Of a DNA stretch of 64,000 bases, positions 34,918-43,925 are shown in pieces; the stretch's first letter is position 1; each line of letters begins with the position of its first letter. A model generated the notes under the pieces. It saw only the letters and a program-made list of their open reading frames with translations, made no database searches and was not told the origin of the DNA. The DNA comes from Algoriphagus sp. (GTDB lineage Bacteria; Bacteroidota; Bacteroidia; Cytophagales; Cyclobacteriaceae): positions 1-64,000 of the forward strand of contig NZ_JAMWZB010000009.1 of assembly GCF_024305035.1 (NCBI RefSeq). The letters run 5' to 3'. A program made the translations under genes and the position numbers.

Positions 34918-35808
34918 ATGAAAAATATAACCGTAATTGGATCCGGGACGATGGGAAATGGTATCGCCCACGTTTTTGCACAAAATGGATTTGAAGTTTC
35001 CCTTGTCGATTTGAACGAAGAGTTTTTGACAAAAGCCCTAGCCACCATCAGCAAAAATTTGGATCGGCAGGTAGCCAAAGGAATTTTAACCGCGGAAGAA
35101 AAAGATAACACGCTCGGAAGGATCCATACACTCACCCAGCTGGAGGAAGGTGTAAAATCTGCTGACCTCGTGGTCGAAGCTGCCACAGAAAACATGGGGG
35201 TCAAACTAGATCTGTTTAAAAATATCGATGCACTGGCACCAAAATCGGCCATTTTGGCCTCCAATACCTCCTCCATTTCCATCACCAAAATCGCTGCAGC
35301 CACTCAGCGTCCGGCTCAAGTTATTGGGATGCACTTTATGAATCCCGTGCCTGTAATGAAATTAGTGGAAGTAATCCGAGGATATGCCACCACCGATGAG
35401 GTTACCCAAAAGATCATGAAGCTTTCCGAAGGCTTGGGTAAAGTGCCTGTGGAAGTCAACGATTATCCAGGATTTGTAGCCAATCGCATCCTGATGCCCA
35501 TGATCAATGAGGCAATTTATACCCTTTTTGAAGGAGTAGCCGGAGTAGAAGAAATTGATACGGTCATGAAACTGGGAATGGCCCATCCCATGGGACCTTT
35601 ACAATTAGCCGATTTCATCGGCCTGGATGTGTGTTTATCTATCCTTCGAGTCCTACACGATGGCTTTGGCAATCCAAAATACGCCTCTTGCCCGCTTTTA
35701 GTCAATATGGTGGAAGCCGGATACAAAGGAGCCAAAACAGGTGAAGGATTTTATCATTATACACCGGGAAGCAAGGAGCTGGAAGTCGCTGCTCGATTCA
35801 AAAAATAA
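34918..35808 (+). CDS. 3-hydroxybutyryl-CoA dehydrogenase
   Basis: A 296-residue NAD-dependent dehydrogenase of the HBDH/FadB type, which oxidises or reduces the 3-hydroxyacyl-CoA intermediate. The Rossmann motif is GSGTMGNG at the N-terminus, the catalytic His region is GMHFMNPVPVM and the C-terminal domain has the usual Asn-Arg-Ile segment. The frame is open 34 codons further upstream, but the ATG at 34918 starts at the Rossmann strand as in the family. A deoxynucleoside kinase gene follows 27 bases later. Confidence 0.94.
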   Translation: MKNITVIGSGTMGNGIAHVFAQNGFEVSLVDLNEEFLTKALATISKNLDRQVAKGILTAEEKDNTLGRIHTLTQLEEGVKSADLVVEAATENMGVKLDLFKNIDALAPKSAILASNTSSISITKIAAATQRPAQVIGMHFMNPVPVMKLVEVIRGYATTDEVTQKIMKLSEGLGKVPVEVNDYPGFVANRILMPMINEAIYTLFEGVAGVEEIDTVMKLGMAHPMGPLQLADFIGLDVCLSILRVLHDGFGNPKYASCPLLVNMVEAGYKGAKTGEGFYHYTPGSKELEVAARFKK

Positions 35809-35835
35809 GTTACTCTTTCTAAACCTATCCTATCC

Positions 35836-36453
35836 ATGCACCTAGCAGTATCCGGAAATATCGGAAGCGGAAAAACTACGCTTACCGAAAAACTAGCCAA
35901 GCATTATGGCTGGAAAGCTGAATTTGAGGCAGTAGACAATAATCCCTATTTGCCGGATTTTTATGAAGACATGAAGCGATGGGCGTTTCACCTGCAGGTT
36001 TATTTTCTAAACTCCCGCTACAATCAAATTCGGAAAATCCAGGATGAAAATCAAAACACGATTCAGGACCGTACGATTTACGAGGATGCCTACATATTTG
36101 CAGCCAATCTGTATAAAAGTAAGTTGCTGACTGAGCGGGATTATTGGAATTACCGGAGTTTGTTTGACTCGATGATCCGTCACGTCAAAGCTCCCGATTT
36201 ACTGATCTATCTCAAGGCAGATATTCCCAAACTCGTCGGGCAAATCGAAAAGCGCGGTCGAAGCTATGAAACCACCATGCGGATAGACTATCTCAAAAAT
36301 CTAAATCAGCATTACGAAGATTGGATCGCTGGGTACAAGGAAGGGAAATTGCTGATCGTTGATGTCAATGAGCTGGATTTTGTAGAGCGATCAGAAGACT
36401 TTTCCTTTATCGTGGAAAAAATCGAACGGGAGATTTTTGGATTATTTGCCTAA
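35836..36453 (+). CDS. Deoxynucleoside kinase
   Basis: Phosphorylates deoxynucleosides for salvage. The 205-residue protein begins with the P-loop GNIGSGKT (residues 7-14). It has the QDRTIYEDAYIFA substrate-binding segment with the Asp-Arg pair, and the lid motif KRGRSYE. The length fits the dAK/dGK-like bacterial family, but the preferred base cannot be told. It lies close behind the dehydrogenase gene and shares a terminator with the convergent hypothetical gene. Confidence 0.93.
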   Translation: MHLAVSGNIGSGKTTLTEKLAKHYGWKAEFEAVDNNPYLPDFYEDMKRWAFHLQVYFLNSRYNQIRKIQDENQNTIQDRTIYEDAYIFAANLYKSKLLTERDYWNYRSLFDSMIRHVKAPDLLIYLKADIPKLVGQIEKRGRSYETTMRIDYLKNLNQHYEDWIAGYKEGKLLIVDVNELDFVERSEDFSFIVEKIEREIFGLFA

Positions 36454-36474
36454 TTCTTCTTTCAATTTATTGGC

Positions 36475-36503
36475 AAAACCAGTTCTTTTTAGGACTGGTT
36501 TTT
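36475..36503. terminator. Bidirectional terminator
   Basis: AAAACCAGT and ACTGGTTTTT form a stem around an 11-base loop. The stop codon of the convergent minus-strand gene lies inside it. Confidence 0.75.
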
Positions 36504-37163
36504 CTTTTCTGCCTCGATTTCCAATTTGCGAAGCAACCAACTGGAAACCACCTTTTGCTGCTCCTCTTTTGGATTCATCAGCAATTGATCCAAACGACGC
36601 AGGGCACCACCGGTCATCAGCGTTTCAAAAGGAGAAATTCGAATCAGTTTAAAGCCATGAATTCGGGACAGCAAATCGATTTGAGCGTCGTTATAGGCAC
36701 GCAGTTTCCAGCCGGCAGATCCATTTCCCGAAAAGTCCCCGATTTCTTCGGAGTCCCCAAACCATTGTCTTGCAACCGGAGGACCATTCCAATGACGCCC
36801 CTGAAACCCAGCCTTCATGCATTCTTTTTCAAAAGTTCGGCAAAGGCGTTTGTGAGCCTCCACAAATGGAAATTGAAAATTATCATAAAGCTCTGATCTA
36901 AAAGTTTTTAACCGGTATCTATTGAAGTTCAATTCAAAATCAACCAGGATAACCATCCGATTAATTTTGGCATCAAATTTCACTTTTTCGAGTTGCGGAA
37001 AAGGTCCTTTACCACCTAACTCTTCAAAAATTTCTTGAAGCCAAGTTTTCCCTTTTTCATCCAGAAATTTGGGATTGACTTCCATGGCAATGTTTTGCTC
37101 TACTCCATCCAACTCTTCGTTGAGAATAGCCAATAAGTTCTGGGCAAAAATACTAGACATCAT
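36489..37163 (-). CDS. Conserved hypothetical protein, 224 aa
   Basis: No family is recognised. The protein is soluble, with an acidic helical N-terminus, an alternating strand region at about 75-95, and a Gly-rich middle containing GRHWNGPP and SGNGSAGWKL. The ATG pair at 37163/37160 begins 1 base after the DUF2452 stop, so it belongs to that operon. A longer frame reaches 37205 but would overlap DUF2452 deeply. Confidence 0.72.
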   Translation of the reverse strand: MMSSIFAQNLLAILNEELDGVEQNIAMEVNPKFLDEKGKTWLQEIFEELGGKGPFPQLEKVKFDAKINRMVILVDFELNFNRYRLKTFRSELYDNFQFPFVEAHKRLCRTFEKECMKAGFQGRHWNGPPVARQWFGDSEEIGDFSGNGSAGWKLRAYNDAQIDLLSRIHGFKLIRISPFETLMTGGALRRLDQLLMNPKEEQQKVVSSWLLRKLEIEAEKKNQS

Positions 37164-37164
37164 T

Positions 37165-37623
37165 TTAGGTATTTTCCCGGAGAATTTCCCAGGTATGATC
37201 GGCAAGCAATTTTACTTCGGCTACAAAGCTGGCAAAATTCTTCTTTCTTCCCCACTCTTCGGGCGCAATCATGCTTAGAAAGTCCACGCCATCTTCTTTT
37301 TGGTAAAGGAAATAGTGGTGATTGATTAAGGGTTCAAAAGGGATAGAGGCTTGGTAAATCCGCTCAGAAACTTCTACTCTAGCTTTGATTTTTTTTGCCT
37401 GATCGGCCAGCAGCTGCATTTGATCATAAATCTGAGCCATCTGCATCTCAGTTTGGGATTGCATGGCAGCTACTGCCCGCCCCGTGATTTTACCCTTGTC
37501 TTCGGGTTTGATCAGTGCACTACCCGAATGATGCGCATAGGGCAAGGTCCCCGGCGTATCGGTGGTTTTATCCTTCATGCGCTCCAGATCGAGCCGATCG
37601 ATATCTATTTTTTTTCCCGTCAT
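37165..37623 (-). CDS. DUF2452 family protein
   Basis: A 152-residue cytoplasmic protein resembling DUF2452. It has the conserved LPYAHHSGSALIKPEDKG region (about residues 27-44), a long central helix rich in Gln and Met (about 50-90), and a FLSMIAPEEWG motif near 115. Function unknown. Its ATG overlaps the TAA of the small membrane peptide gene by 1 base (TAATG) and its stop lies 1 base before the next start, so three genes form a tightly coupled operon. Confidence 0.82.
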   Translation of the reverse strand: MTGKKIDIDRLDLERMKDKTTDTPGTLPYAHHSGSALIKPEDKGKITGRAVAAMQSQTEMQMAQIYDQMQLLADQAKKIKARVEVSERIYQASIPFEPLINHHYFLYQKEDGVDFLSMIAPEEWGRKKNFASFVAEVKLLADHTWEILRENT

Positions 37624-37769
37624 TAGTCTTGTCCAGTACTGATTCGTTCTTTCAAATTCCCCTTTGCTCCCGGAAATGTCGTCCGCTGGGAGATGTCATA
37701 CCCAATCCAAAGCATGAGCAACATGAATAGGACAAATAGCAAGAGAAATAGTTTTTTGTTCTTTTGCAT
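37623..37769 (-). CDS. Single-pass membrane peptide, 48 aa, leads the DUF2452 operon
   Basis: The peptide begins with a basic MQKNKK, then has one strong hydrophobic helix (about residues 7-23, almost all Leu, Phe and Met), and ends in a basic, polar tail. The stop codon shares its last base with the ATG of DUF2452 (TAATG), a classic coupling arrangement, which is the main reason to believe it. A -7 box lies upstream at 37805-37812. No family is recognised. Confidence 0.6.
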   Translation of the reverse strand: MQKNKKLFLLLFVLFMLLMLWIGYDISQRTTFPGAKGNLKERISTGQD

Positions 37770-37804
37770 AAATCGGTTTATTTCATAGAAACCAAAGAGA
37801 TCAG

Positions 37805-37812
37805 CAAAATTA
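37805..37812 (-). promoter_or_regulatory. -7 box for the DUF2452 operon
   Basis: The minus strand reads TAATTTTG, an exact TAnnTTTG match about 36 bases upstream of the small peptide's ATG. The -33 region is weak. Confidence 0.4.
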
Positions 37813-37944
37813 ATTAGATGCCTTAAACCTCCCTAATTTTGGTTGAATTCTTAAATCTCAAAGGTAGAAATAATGTGATTTGAAAAATGTTTTTAATTTT
37901 AGAGAATGGAGACTCAAAATTTTTAACCCCCCAAGAAAACAACT

Positions 37945-38280
37945 ATGTATAAAATCATCAGTGAGCAAGCCATATACCAATATTTCGGTGATGACGACCC
38001 GGATATGATTCGGGAAATGATTCAGATAATTTTAGATACCAATATTGCAGATTTGAAAGAACTGGATACTTTTTACGCTATACATGATTTTAAAACCATT
38101 AAAAAAAGATGTCACAAGGCCAAACCCAGCATGAGCTATATTGGAGCCTTAAAAACAAGGAAAATTCTGGAAGACATCGAGGCAAATTTAGAGGGTTCGG
38201 AGAAGCTAAATAAACAACTCCAAGAAGAAATCCGAACGATCGAAACCGAACTGGCACAATTTCTCGGTGCGCTTGCTTAA
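37945..38280 (+). CDS. Histidine phosphotransfer (Hpt) domain protein
   Basis: A 111-residue four-helix-bundle protein. The phospho-accepting residue is His57 in the segment CHKAKPSMSYIG, which matches the Hpt pattern His-x-x-Lys-x-x-x-x-x-Ile-Gly. It would relay phosphate from a hybrid histidine kinase to a response regulator; no such partner is encoded nearby. The S9 peptidase gene starts 20 bases downstream, so transcription may continue into it. Confidence 0.88.
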   Translation: MYKIISEQAIYQYFGDDDPDMIREMIQIILDTNIADLKELDTFYAIHDFKTIKKRCHKAKPSMSYIGALKTRKILEDIEANLEGSEKLNKQLQEEIRTIETELAQFLGALA

Positions 38281-38300
38281 TCGCATCTAAAAACCAATCC

Positions 38301-40673
38301 ATGAGAATTAAGTACACCTTACTGGCCTTTCTGCTGATTTGGTCAGTAGAATCCATTGCCCAATCTGCACTCTCGGTAGACTACATCATGCGTGACCCTA
38401 AGTGGATGGGTACTTTTCCCTCCTCGGTACGATGGAGTGATGACAGCCAAACGATTTATTTTGAATACAACTTGGAATCCGACCCCTCAGACTCCTTATA
38501 CAAAATCCATCTTGATCAACCTGATCAAATACAAAAAGTCCCTTTAAGGGAAGAAAAAGCGCTCAGAAAAAGTCAGCTGCGGATTAATTCAAATAGAGAG
38601 TTAAGACTTTATGTGGAAAATAACCAAAAAATCTGGCTGGAAGATCTCTCAAAAGGAAAGACAGAGCTCATCTTGGATTGGCCCAATCGACTGAGCAATC
38701 CTAACTTTTTGGCAGATGAAAATTTTATCTCATTTGTCAGTGAGCAAAATCTCTTTGTATTGGATCGAAAAACGGGAACAGTGAGCAAAAAAACAGCGAT
38801 TTCTACCGGAAACCCTCCAAACGAGGACTCAAAAAAATCCGATGAAGCCGACAAAAGTTTTGTGGAGGTTGAAAATCTCAATTTACTGGAGGTTATTAGG
38901 CGACGGCAGGAAACCCAGGAGCTTAGCCGAGCCTACAGAGAAGCGACCCAAAGCGAAACCAAGGAATTTATTTATTACACTTCAGGAAAAAATCCTTCCA
39001 ATCTACAAGTATCACCCGATGCTCGATTTGCAAGTTTTACGTTTTACAGTTCTGCGAGCAATAAAAATACGAAAGTGCCAGACTATGTGGCTGCTTCCGG
39101 GTACACCGAGGACCTCAATTCCCGGCCAAAAGTGGGGACCAATCCTACCAAATCAGAAATCGGGATTTATGATTTGACTCGGGATACGGTGTATTTTGTT
39201 TCCACCAAAAATCTTCCCGGCCTGAAGGATCAGCCGGATTATCTGGCAGATTATCCCGATCGAAAACTAGAGGAGAAAGATCGAGAAGTAGCTTTGTTTG
39301 GTCCGGTGTATTCTCCTGACGGATCCAAAGCGATTATTCAGGCCCGATCCTTTGACAATAAAGACAGATGGATCGCCGAACTTGATTTACTGACAGGAGA
39401 ATTGATTCCCTTGGACCGACAGCGGGATGAAGCTTGGATCGGTGGACCGGGGATTGGCTGGACTTTCTCAGGAGGGACCTTGGGTTGGCTTCCGGACAAC
39501 GCACATATTTATTTTCAATCTGAGGAAAGTGGGTACTCCCATTTGTATGTATTGAATGTCGAATCCAAAGAAAAAACTGCCCTGACCCAAGGGGAATTCG
39601 AGGTTTTTGACCCTTTTATTTCCAAGGATCAAAAGTCTTGGTACCTGACAACTTCCCAAGTAGATCCAGGAGAGCGCCATTTTTACAAAATGCCTCTGAT
39701 GGGTGGAAAATTGGAAAAATTGACCTCCATGTCCGGAAATAATGAGGTAAAGCTTTCCCCGGATGAGAAAAAATTAGCTATTCTTCATTCTTACAGCAAC
39801 CGGCCTACCGAGCTTTTTATCAAAGCCAATAAAGTAAAAGCGGAAGAAAAGCAGTTGACCTTCGGTCAAAGCGAGGAGTTTAAATCCTACCCCTGGCGGG
39901 ATCCTGAAATTATCCGGTTTGAAGCACGGGATGGAGCTAAGGTTCCTGCTCGCATTTATCAACCCGATCCCGACAAAAAGAACGGTGCGGCAGTCATCTT
40001 TGTCCACGGAGCCGGCTATCTCCAAAACGCCCACAAATGGTGGAGCAGCTATTTTAGAGAGTACATGTTTCACAATTTATTAGCTGATTTGGGTTACACA
40101 GTTTTGGATATTGACTACCGAGCCTCTGCGGGTTACGGTCGGGATTGGCGAACTGGGATTTACCGACACATGGGCGGAAAAGACCTGTCTGATCAGACAG
40201 ACGGAGCCAAACACCTCATTGAAAACTATGGGGTAGACGCAGATAAAATTGGAATTTATGGCGGTAGCTATGGAGGCTTTATCACTCTAATGGCCTTATT
40301 TACAGAGCCAGAAACATTCAAATCTGGAGCAGCCCTACGATCGGTTACCGATTGGGCGCATTATAACCACGGTTACACTTCCAATATTCTCAATACACCC
40401 GAAGAAGATCCGATTGCTTACCGCCGCTCCTCTCCTATTTATTATGCGGAAGGACTTCAAGGAAACTTGTTGATCGCCCATGGGATGGTCGATGTGAATG
40501 TGCATTTTCAGGATGTCGTCCGGCTTTCTCAGCGCCTGATTGAACTTGGAAAAGACAATTGGGAAATGGCCATTTATCCGGTAGAAGATCATGGATTTGT
40601 AGAGCCCAGTTCCTGGACAGATGAATACAAGCGAATAGTAAAGCTGTTTAACACTACCCTATTAGATGAATAG
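38301..40673 (+). CDS. S9-family prolyl oligopeptidase-type peptidase
   Basis: A 790-residue exported serine peptidase. After a signal peptide (about 20 residues) comes a DPP-IV-like beta-propeller (about 40-520), then the alpha/beta-hydrolase domain with the nucleophile Ser in GGSYGG near residue 657. The acid (VDVNVHFQD region) and His (DHGF) of the triad are near the C-terminus. It cleaves oligopeptides in the periplasm or at the surface. Its stop overlaps the start of the gamma-glutamyltransferase gene by 8 bases. Confidence 0.94.
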   Translation: MRIKYTLLAFLLIWSVESIAQSALSVDYIMRDPKWMGTFPSSVRWSDDSQTIYFEYNLESDPSDSLYKIHLDQPDQIQKVPLREEKALRKSQLRINSNRELRLYVENNQKIWLEDLSKGKTELILDWPNRLSNPNFLADENFISFVSEQNLFVLDRKTGTVSKKTAISTGNPPNEDSKKSDEADKSFVEVENLNLLEVIRRRQETQELSRAYREATQSETKEFIYYTSGKNPSNLQVSPDARFASFTFYSSASNKNTKVPDYVAASGYTEDLNSRPKVGTNPTKSEIGIYDLTRDTVYFVSTKNLPGLKDQPDYLADYPDRKLEEKDREVALFGPVYSPDGSKAIIQARSFDNKDRWIAELDLLTGELIPLDRQRDEAWIGGPGIGWTFSGGTLGWLPDNAHIYFQSEESGYSHLYVLNVESKEKTALTQGEFEVFDPFISKDQKSWYLTTSQVDPGERHFYKMPLMGGKLEKLTSMSGNNEVKLSPDEKKLAILHSYSNRPTELFIKANKVKAEEKQLTFGQSEEFKSYPWRDPEIIRFEARDGAKVPARIYQPDPDKKNGAAVIFVHGAGYLQNAHKWWSSYFREYMFHNLLADLGYTVLDIDYRASAGYGRDWRTGIYRHMGGKDLSDQTDGAKHLIENYGVDADKIGIYGGSYGGFITLMALFTEPETFKSGAALRSVTDWAHYNHGYTSNILNTPEEDPIAYRRSSPIYYAEGLQGNLLIAHGMVDVNVHFQDVVRLSQRLIELGKDNWEMAIYPVEDHGFVEPSSWTDEYKRIVKLFNTTLLDE

Positions 40674-42378
40674 AATCGTATCCACCCGAGGAATCGCACT
40701 ACTGACCAGTGTTCAACTCCTCCTCTTTTCCTGTTCCCGGCCGGCAGAGGAACCCAACCACAAAAGCGGGCTGATCACTGAAAATGCCATGGTCGTTTCT
40801 GCCCGAGGTGAAGCATCTCGAATTGGCGTAGAAATCTTGAAGAAGGGAGGAAATGCCTTTGATGCGATGATGGCTACTGAGATGGCTTTGGCGGTCACCT
40901 TTCCCTTTGCTGGAAATTTGGGCGGTGGCGGTTTTGCGGTGTATCGGATGGCTGACGGGGAGATTGGCTCTTTAGATTACCGAGAGAAAGCACCCATGGC
41001 TGCCAGTAGAGATATGTACCTGGATGAAAATGGAGAAGTGATTCCCGGATTAAGTACACAGGGAGCCCTGGCTTCGGGAGTTCCCGGAACGATAGCCGGG
41101 ATTTTTACTGCACAGGCAAAGTTCGGAAAACTCAGTCCTGCCGAGATTTTACAACCCGTCATTGACTTGGCACGAAATGGCTTTGTGGTCAGCCAACAAC
41201 AAGAATCGAGATTGAGAGGAATCTTAGAAGTAGTCAGAGAAGTCAATGGAGAGGATACTTTTTATGGAAAAGAAAGAAGTGCTGGAGATACAATAAAAAA
41301 TTTAGCTTTGGCACAGACGCTTGAGCGCATTGCACAAAACGGAAGAGATGAGTTTTATAAAGGCGAGACGGCAAAAATCCTGGTTGATCACCTCCAAAGC
41401 CTGGGTGGAATCATCACTTTGGAGGATTTGGAATCTTATCAGGCCGTTTGGAGAGAACCTGTAGTTTTTGATTATAAAGAATTACGCATCATTTCTATGG
41501 CCCCACCGAGTTCTGGAGGAATAACGATCGGACAAATCCTTAAAATGGTCGAGCCTTTTGACTTGAAAAAAATGGGGCACAATTCCTCGGAATACATCCA
41601 AGTCTTAACAGAGGCCATGCGTAGGGCTTATGCCGATCGAAATTTTTATTTGGGTGATCCTGATTTTGTTGCCATCCCAGTTCCAGAGTTACTCGACGAT
41701 GAATACTTAAAATCACGCATGGAAAATTACGATCCGAATTTGGCCACCAAATCAGAGGATCTCGCCGAAGGAAAGGTTCAATTTGCAGAAAGCATGGAAA
41801 CTACCCATTATTCCATCATGGACGCAGAAGGAAATGCCTTGGCGGTGACGACCACCTTAAATGGGGCCTACGGATCAAAAGTTTACTTGGATGAGTTGGG
41901 CTTTTTCATGAACAATGAAATGGATGACTTCAGCAGCAAAGCTGGCGTTCCGAATATGTTTGGCCTAATTGGTGCCGATGCCAATAGCATTGCCCCGGGA
42001 AAACGAATGTTGAGCTCCATGACCCCTACATTGGTGGAGCGGGATGGAGAGCTTTGGATGATTTTGGGTACTCCGGGTGGCTCAACCATTATCACCGCAG
42101 TGGCTCAGACCATTCTCAATGCCTACGAATTTGACATGACCATGCAGGAGGCGGTTGAGGCTCCGAGATTTCATCATCAGTGGCTCCCTGATCAGATTTT
42201 GTTTGAGGAGAAAAGTCTTGACAGTTCGGTATACCGGAGTTTAAGTTCCAAAAATTACCGAATCCATGAAGGCAGAACTCCAATCATAGGTTCAGTAGAC
42301 GCAATAATGCGCTTACCTGATGGAAAACTCGAAGGCGGAGCTGATCCCCGAAGGGAAAATGAGGCAGCTGGATATTAA
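40666..42378 (+). CDS. ggt: Gamma-glutamyltransferase (lipoprotein-type)
   Basis: Hydrolyses gamma-glutamyl bonds in glutathione and peptides. The 570-residue precursor has a signal peptide with a lipobox-like Phe-Ser-Cys near residue 23. Autocatalytic cleavage would occur before Thr380 in TTHYS, which becomes the N-terminal nucleophile of the small subunit. Other family motifs (GNLGGGGF, APPSSGG, GTPGGSTI) are intact. The gene overlaps the S9 peptidase gene, forming a two-gene peptide-degradation operon. Confidence 0.95.
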   Translation: MNRIVSTRGIALLTSVQLLLFSCSRPAEEPNHKSGLITENAMVVSARGEASRIGVEILKKGGNAFDAMMATEMALAVTFPFAGNLGGGGFAVYRMADGEIGSLDYREKAPMAASRDMYLDENGEVIPGLSTQGALASGVPGTIAGIFTAQAKFGKLSPAEILQPVIDLARNGFVVSQQQESRLRGILEVVREVNGEDTFYGKERSAGDTIKNLALAQTLERIAQNGRDEFYKGETAKILVDHLQSLGGIITLEDLESYQAVWREPVVFDYKELRIISMAPPSSGGITIGQILKMVEPFDLKKMGHNSSEYIQVLTEAMRRAYADRNFYLGDPDFVAIPVPELLDDEYLKSRMENYDPNLATKSEDLAEGKVQFAESMETTHYSIMDAEGNALAVTTTLNGAYGSKVYLDELGFFMNNEMDDFSSKAGVPNMFGLIGADANSIAPGKRMLSSMTPTLVERDGELWMILGTPGGSTIITAVAQTILNAYEFDMTMQEAVEAPRFHHQWLPDQILFEEKSLDSSVYRSLSSKNYRIHEGRTPIIGSVDAIMRLPDGKLEGGADPRRENEAAGY

Positions 42379-42419
42379 AAACAAGGCCTTGAATCCCCTA
42401 TTCAAGGCCTATGTTTTTT
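42377..42419. terminator. Bidirectional terminator between ggt and a phosphoesterase gene
   Basis: AAGGCCTTGAA pairs with TTCAAGGCCT around a short loop, flanked by A and T tracts. Confidence 0.8.
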
Positions 42420-43914
42420 AGAACTTTACTTGCTTAGAAAATACCCGACCAAATCGGTCTTTGGCTTCGAAGACCAAATTCTCGGTTTGATCTGGTTTGA
42501 AGAAAAACATGTGATCATTGAGTTGGGGTTCTACCCATTGTCTGCGGGCGGGCAATTCCGGGCCGGTGTGCAACTCCATACTCCAAGGATCCAAAGCCCG
42601 TATTTTTTCCGGTGAACCCACTTTGATCCCATTTTCATACCAGCTGAGTTCCCATGCCGGATCATAATTCCAGCAGTTGACTGAGACATAATCCTTAAAA
42701 TTAGGATGATACCCTTTGTGATAAACCCTAAATTGTTCCTGTTCACTCAAGTCTGTTCCCTTGTAGGTCCATTTCAGTTCCGAACCCCTTGCTTCATAGA
42801 TTGCATAGCCGCTCGGGGTCCCGTCATAGCAAATTGGCCCTGACCACCAGGCTCCACAAACGGTTCCGTGACAATGCTCGTAAACATGCCCCATGATCAT
42901 ATTGTCATTGAAATGGGTGTGCCCCGATAAGAGGTGGGCTTGGTATCCTTCCAACAGTCGGTAAAGATGTTCCCGATTGCTCACCGTTCCACCCAAAGTA
43001 TCCCGATCAGGATAACGCTCAACGGCTCCGGTATAACTGGGAATATGCAAAGAAACCACCACGGTTTTCCCTTTTTCAACCCAAGCCAAATCCTGCTCTA
43101 GCCAAGCCAATTGTTCTTCAGAGATATAGCCAATGTATTTGGTTCCTACTCCGAGATAAAAAACATCGTCCAAGACCACATGATGAACTTCTCCACGGTT
43201 CCAGGAATAGTAGGTTGGGCCAAAATGACCGCTAAACGTTTGGGCTGTTCCCGCATCAGAGCGAACGCCAAAATCCATGTCATGATTTCCAAGAACCTGA
43301 AAAAAAGGAATTCCTGTTGCGGCAATCCCTTGATTATACTCCTTAAATAGTTCCAAACGGTCAAAAACCAGATCCCCACAGCCAATCCCAAACATATTGG
43401 GGTCATTGATTTTGGCGATGGTCTGTTGTACATCCGGAATACTGGTACTTAACAGTTGTTCGGCTTCGTAGGCGTCCTGGATCTGAGTATCGGAAAGCAG
43501 TAAGAAATGATGGTTTTCATCCGATTGGATGGTTTTGGTTAGTTCAAAGGAAATCTGCTGCTCCTCCTGGTCGGCCTGTAATCGTTCATAAAACCGGCCA
43601 GAACCATTTTGTTGACGTTGGATTTGATATCCTGAAGGAAGGGAAACAAATACAAATTGCCGATCCGAGGAGCTGAGAAGGGTGTATTCTCCATTTTGAT
43701 CGGTCTGCACAACTGACCTTCCATCCGAGATGGCAACCCCAGATATACCTTTTCCTGCAGCACTTACTTTCCCCCGAACACGAATCGGTGAAAACCGGGA
43801 TACCATTGCTTGCTTTTGGAAGGTAGGGTTTTCTGCTAATACAGCGCCTCCCATACCCCAAAACATCGCCGAACTGGCCCCCAATGATTTGATAAATTCT
43901 CTCCGTTTAACCAT
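42418..43914 (-). CDS. Tat-exported calcineurin-like phosphoesterase
   Basis: A 498-residue protein. A twin-arginine signal (KRREFIKSLG) is followed by an Ig-like N-terminal domain (about 40-120) and a metallophosphoesterase domain. All metal motifs are intact: LLSDTQ, GDLVFDR, GNHDMD, SLHIP and SGHTHFN. A C-terminal beta domain ends the protein. The substrate is probably an extracytoplasmic phosphomonoester or diester. It follows the PhoD-like gene with an 11-base gap, so the two phosphoesterases are an operon. Confidence 0.92.
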   Translation of the reverse strand: MVKRREFIKSLGASSAMFWGMGGAVLAENPTFQKQAMVSRFSPIRVRGKVSAAGKGISGVAISDGRSVVQTDQNGEYTLLSSSDRQFVFVSLPSGYQIQRQQNGSGRFYERLQADQEEQQISFELTKTIQSDENHHFLLLSDTQIQDAYEAEQLLSTSIPDVQQTIAKINDPNMFGIGCGDLVFDRLELFKEYNQGIAATGIPFFQVLGNHDMDFGVRSDAGTAQTFSGHFGPTYYSWNRGEVHHVVLDDVFYLGVGTKYIGYISEEQLAWLEQDLAWVEKGKTVVVSLHIPSYTGAVERYPDRDTLGGTVSNREHLYRLLEGYQAHLLSGHTHFNDNMIMGHVYEHCHGTVCGAWWSGPICYDGTPSGYAIYEARGSELKWTYKGTDLSEQEQFRVYHKGYHPNFKDYVSVNCWNYDPAWELSWYENGIKVGSPEKIRALDPWSMELHTGPELPARRQWVEPQLNDHMFFFKPDQTENLVFEAKDRFGRVFSKQVKF

Positions 43915-43925
43915 AGTTTATGCGT

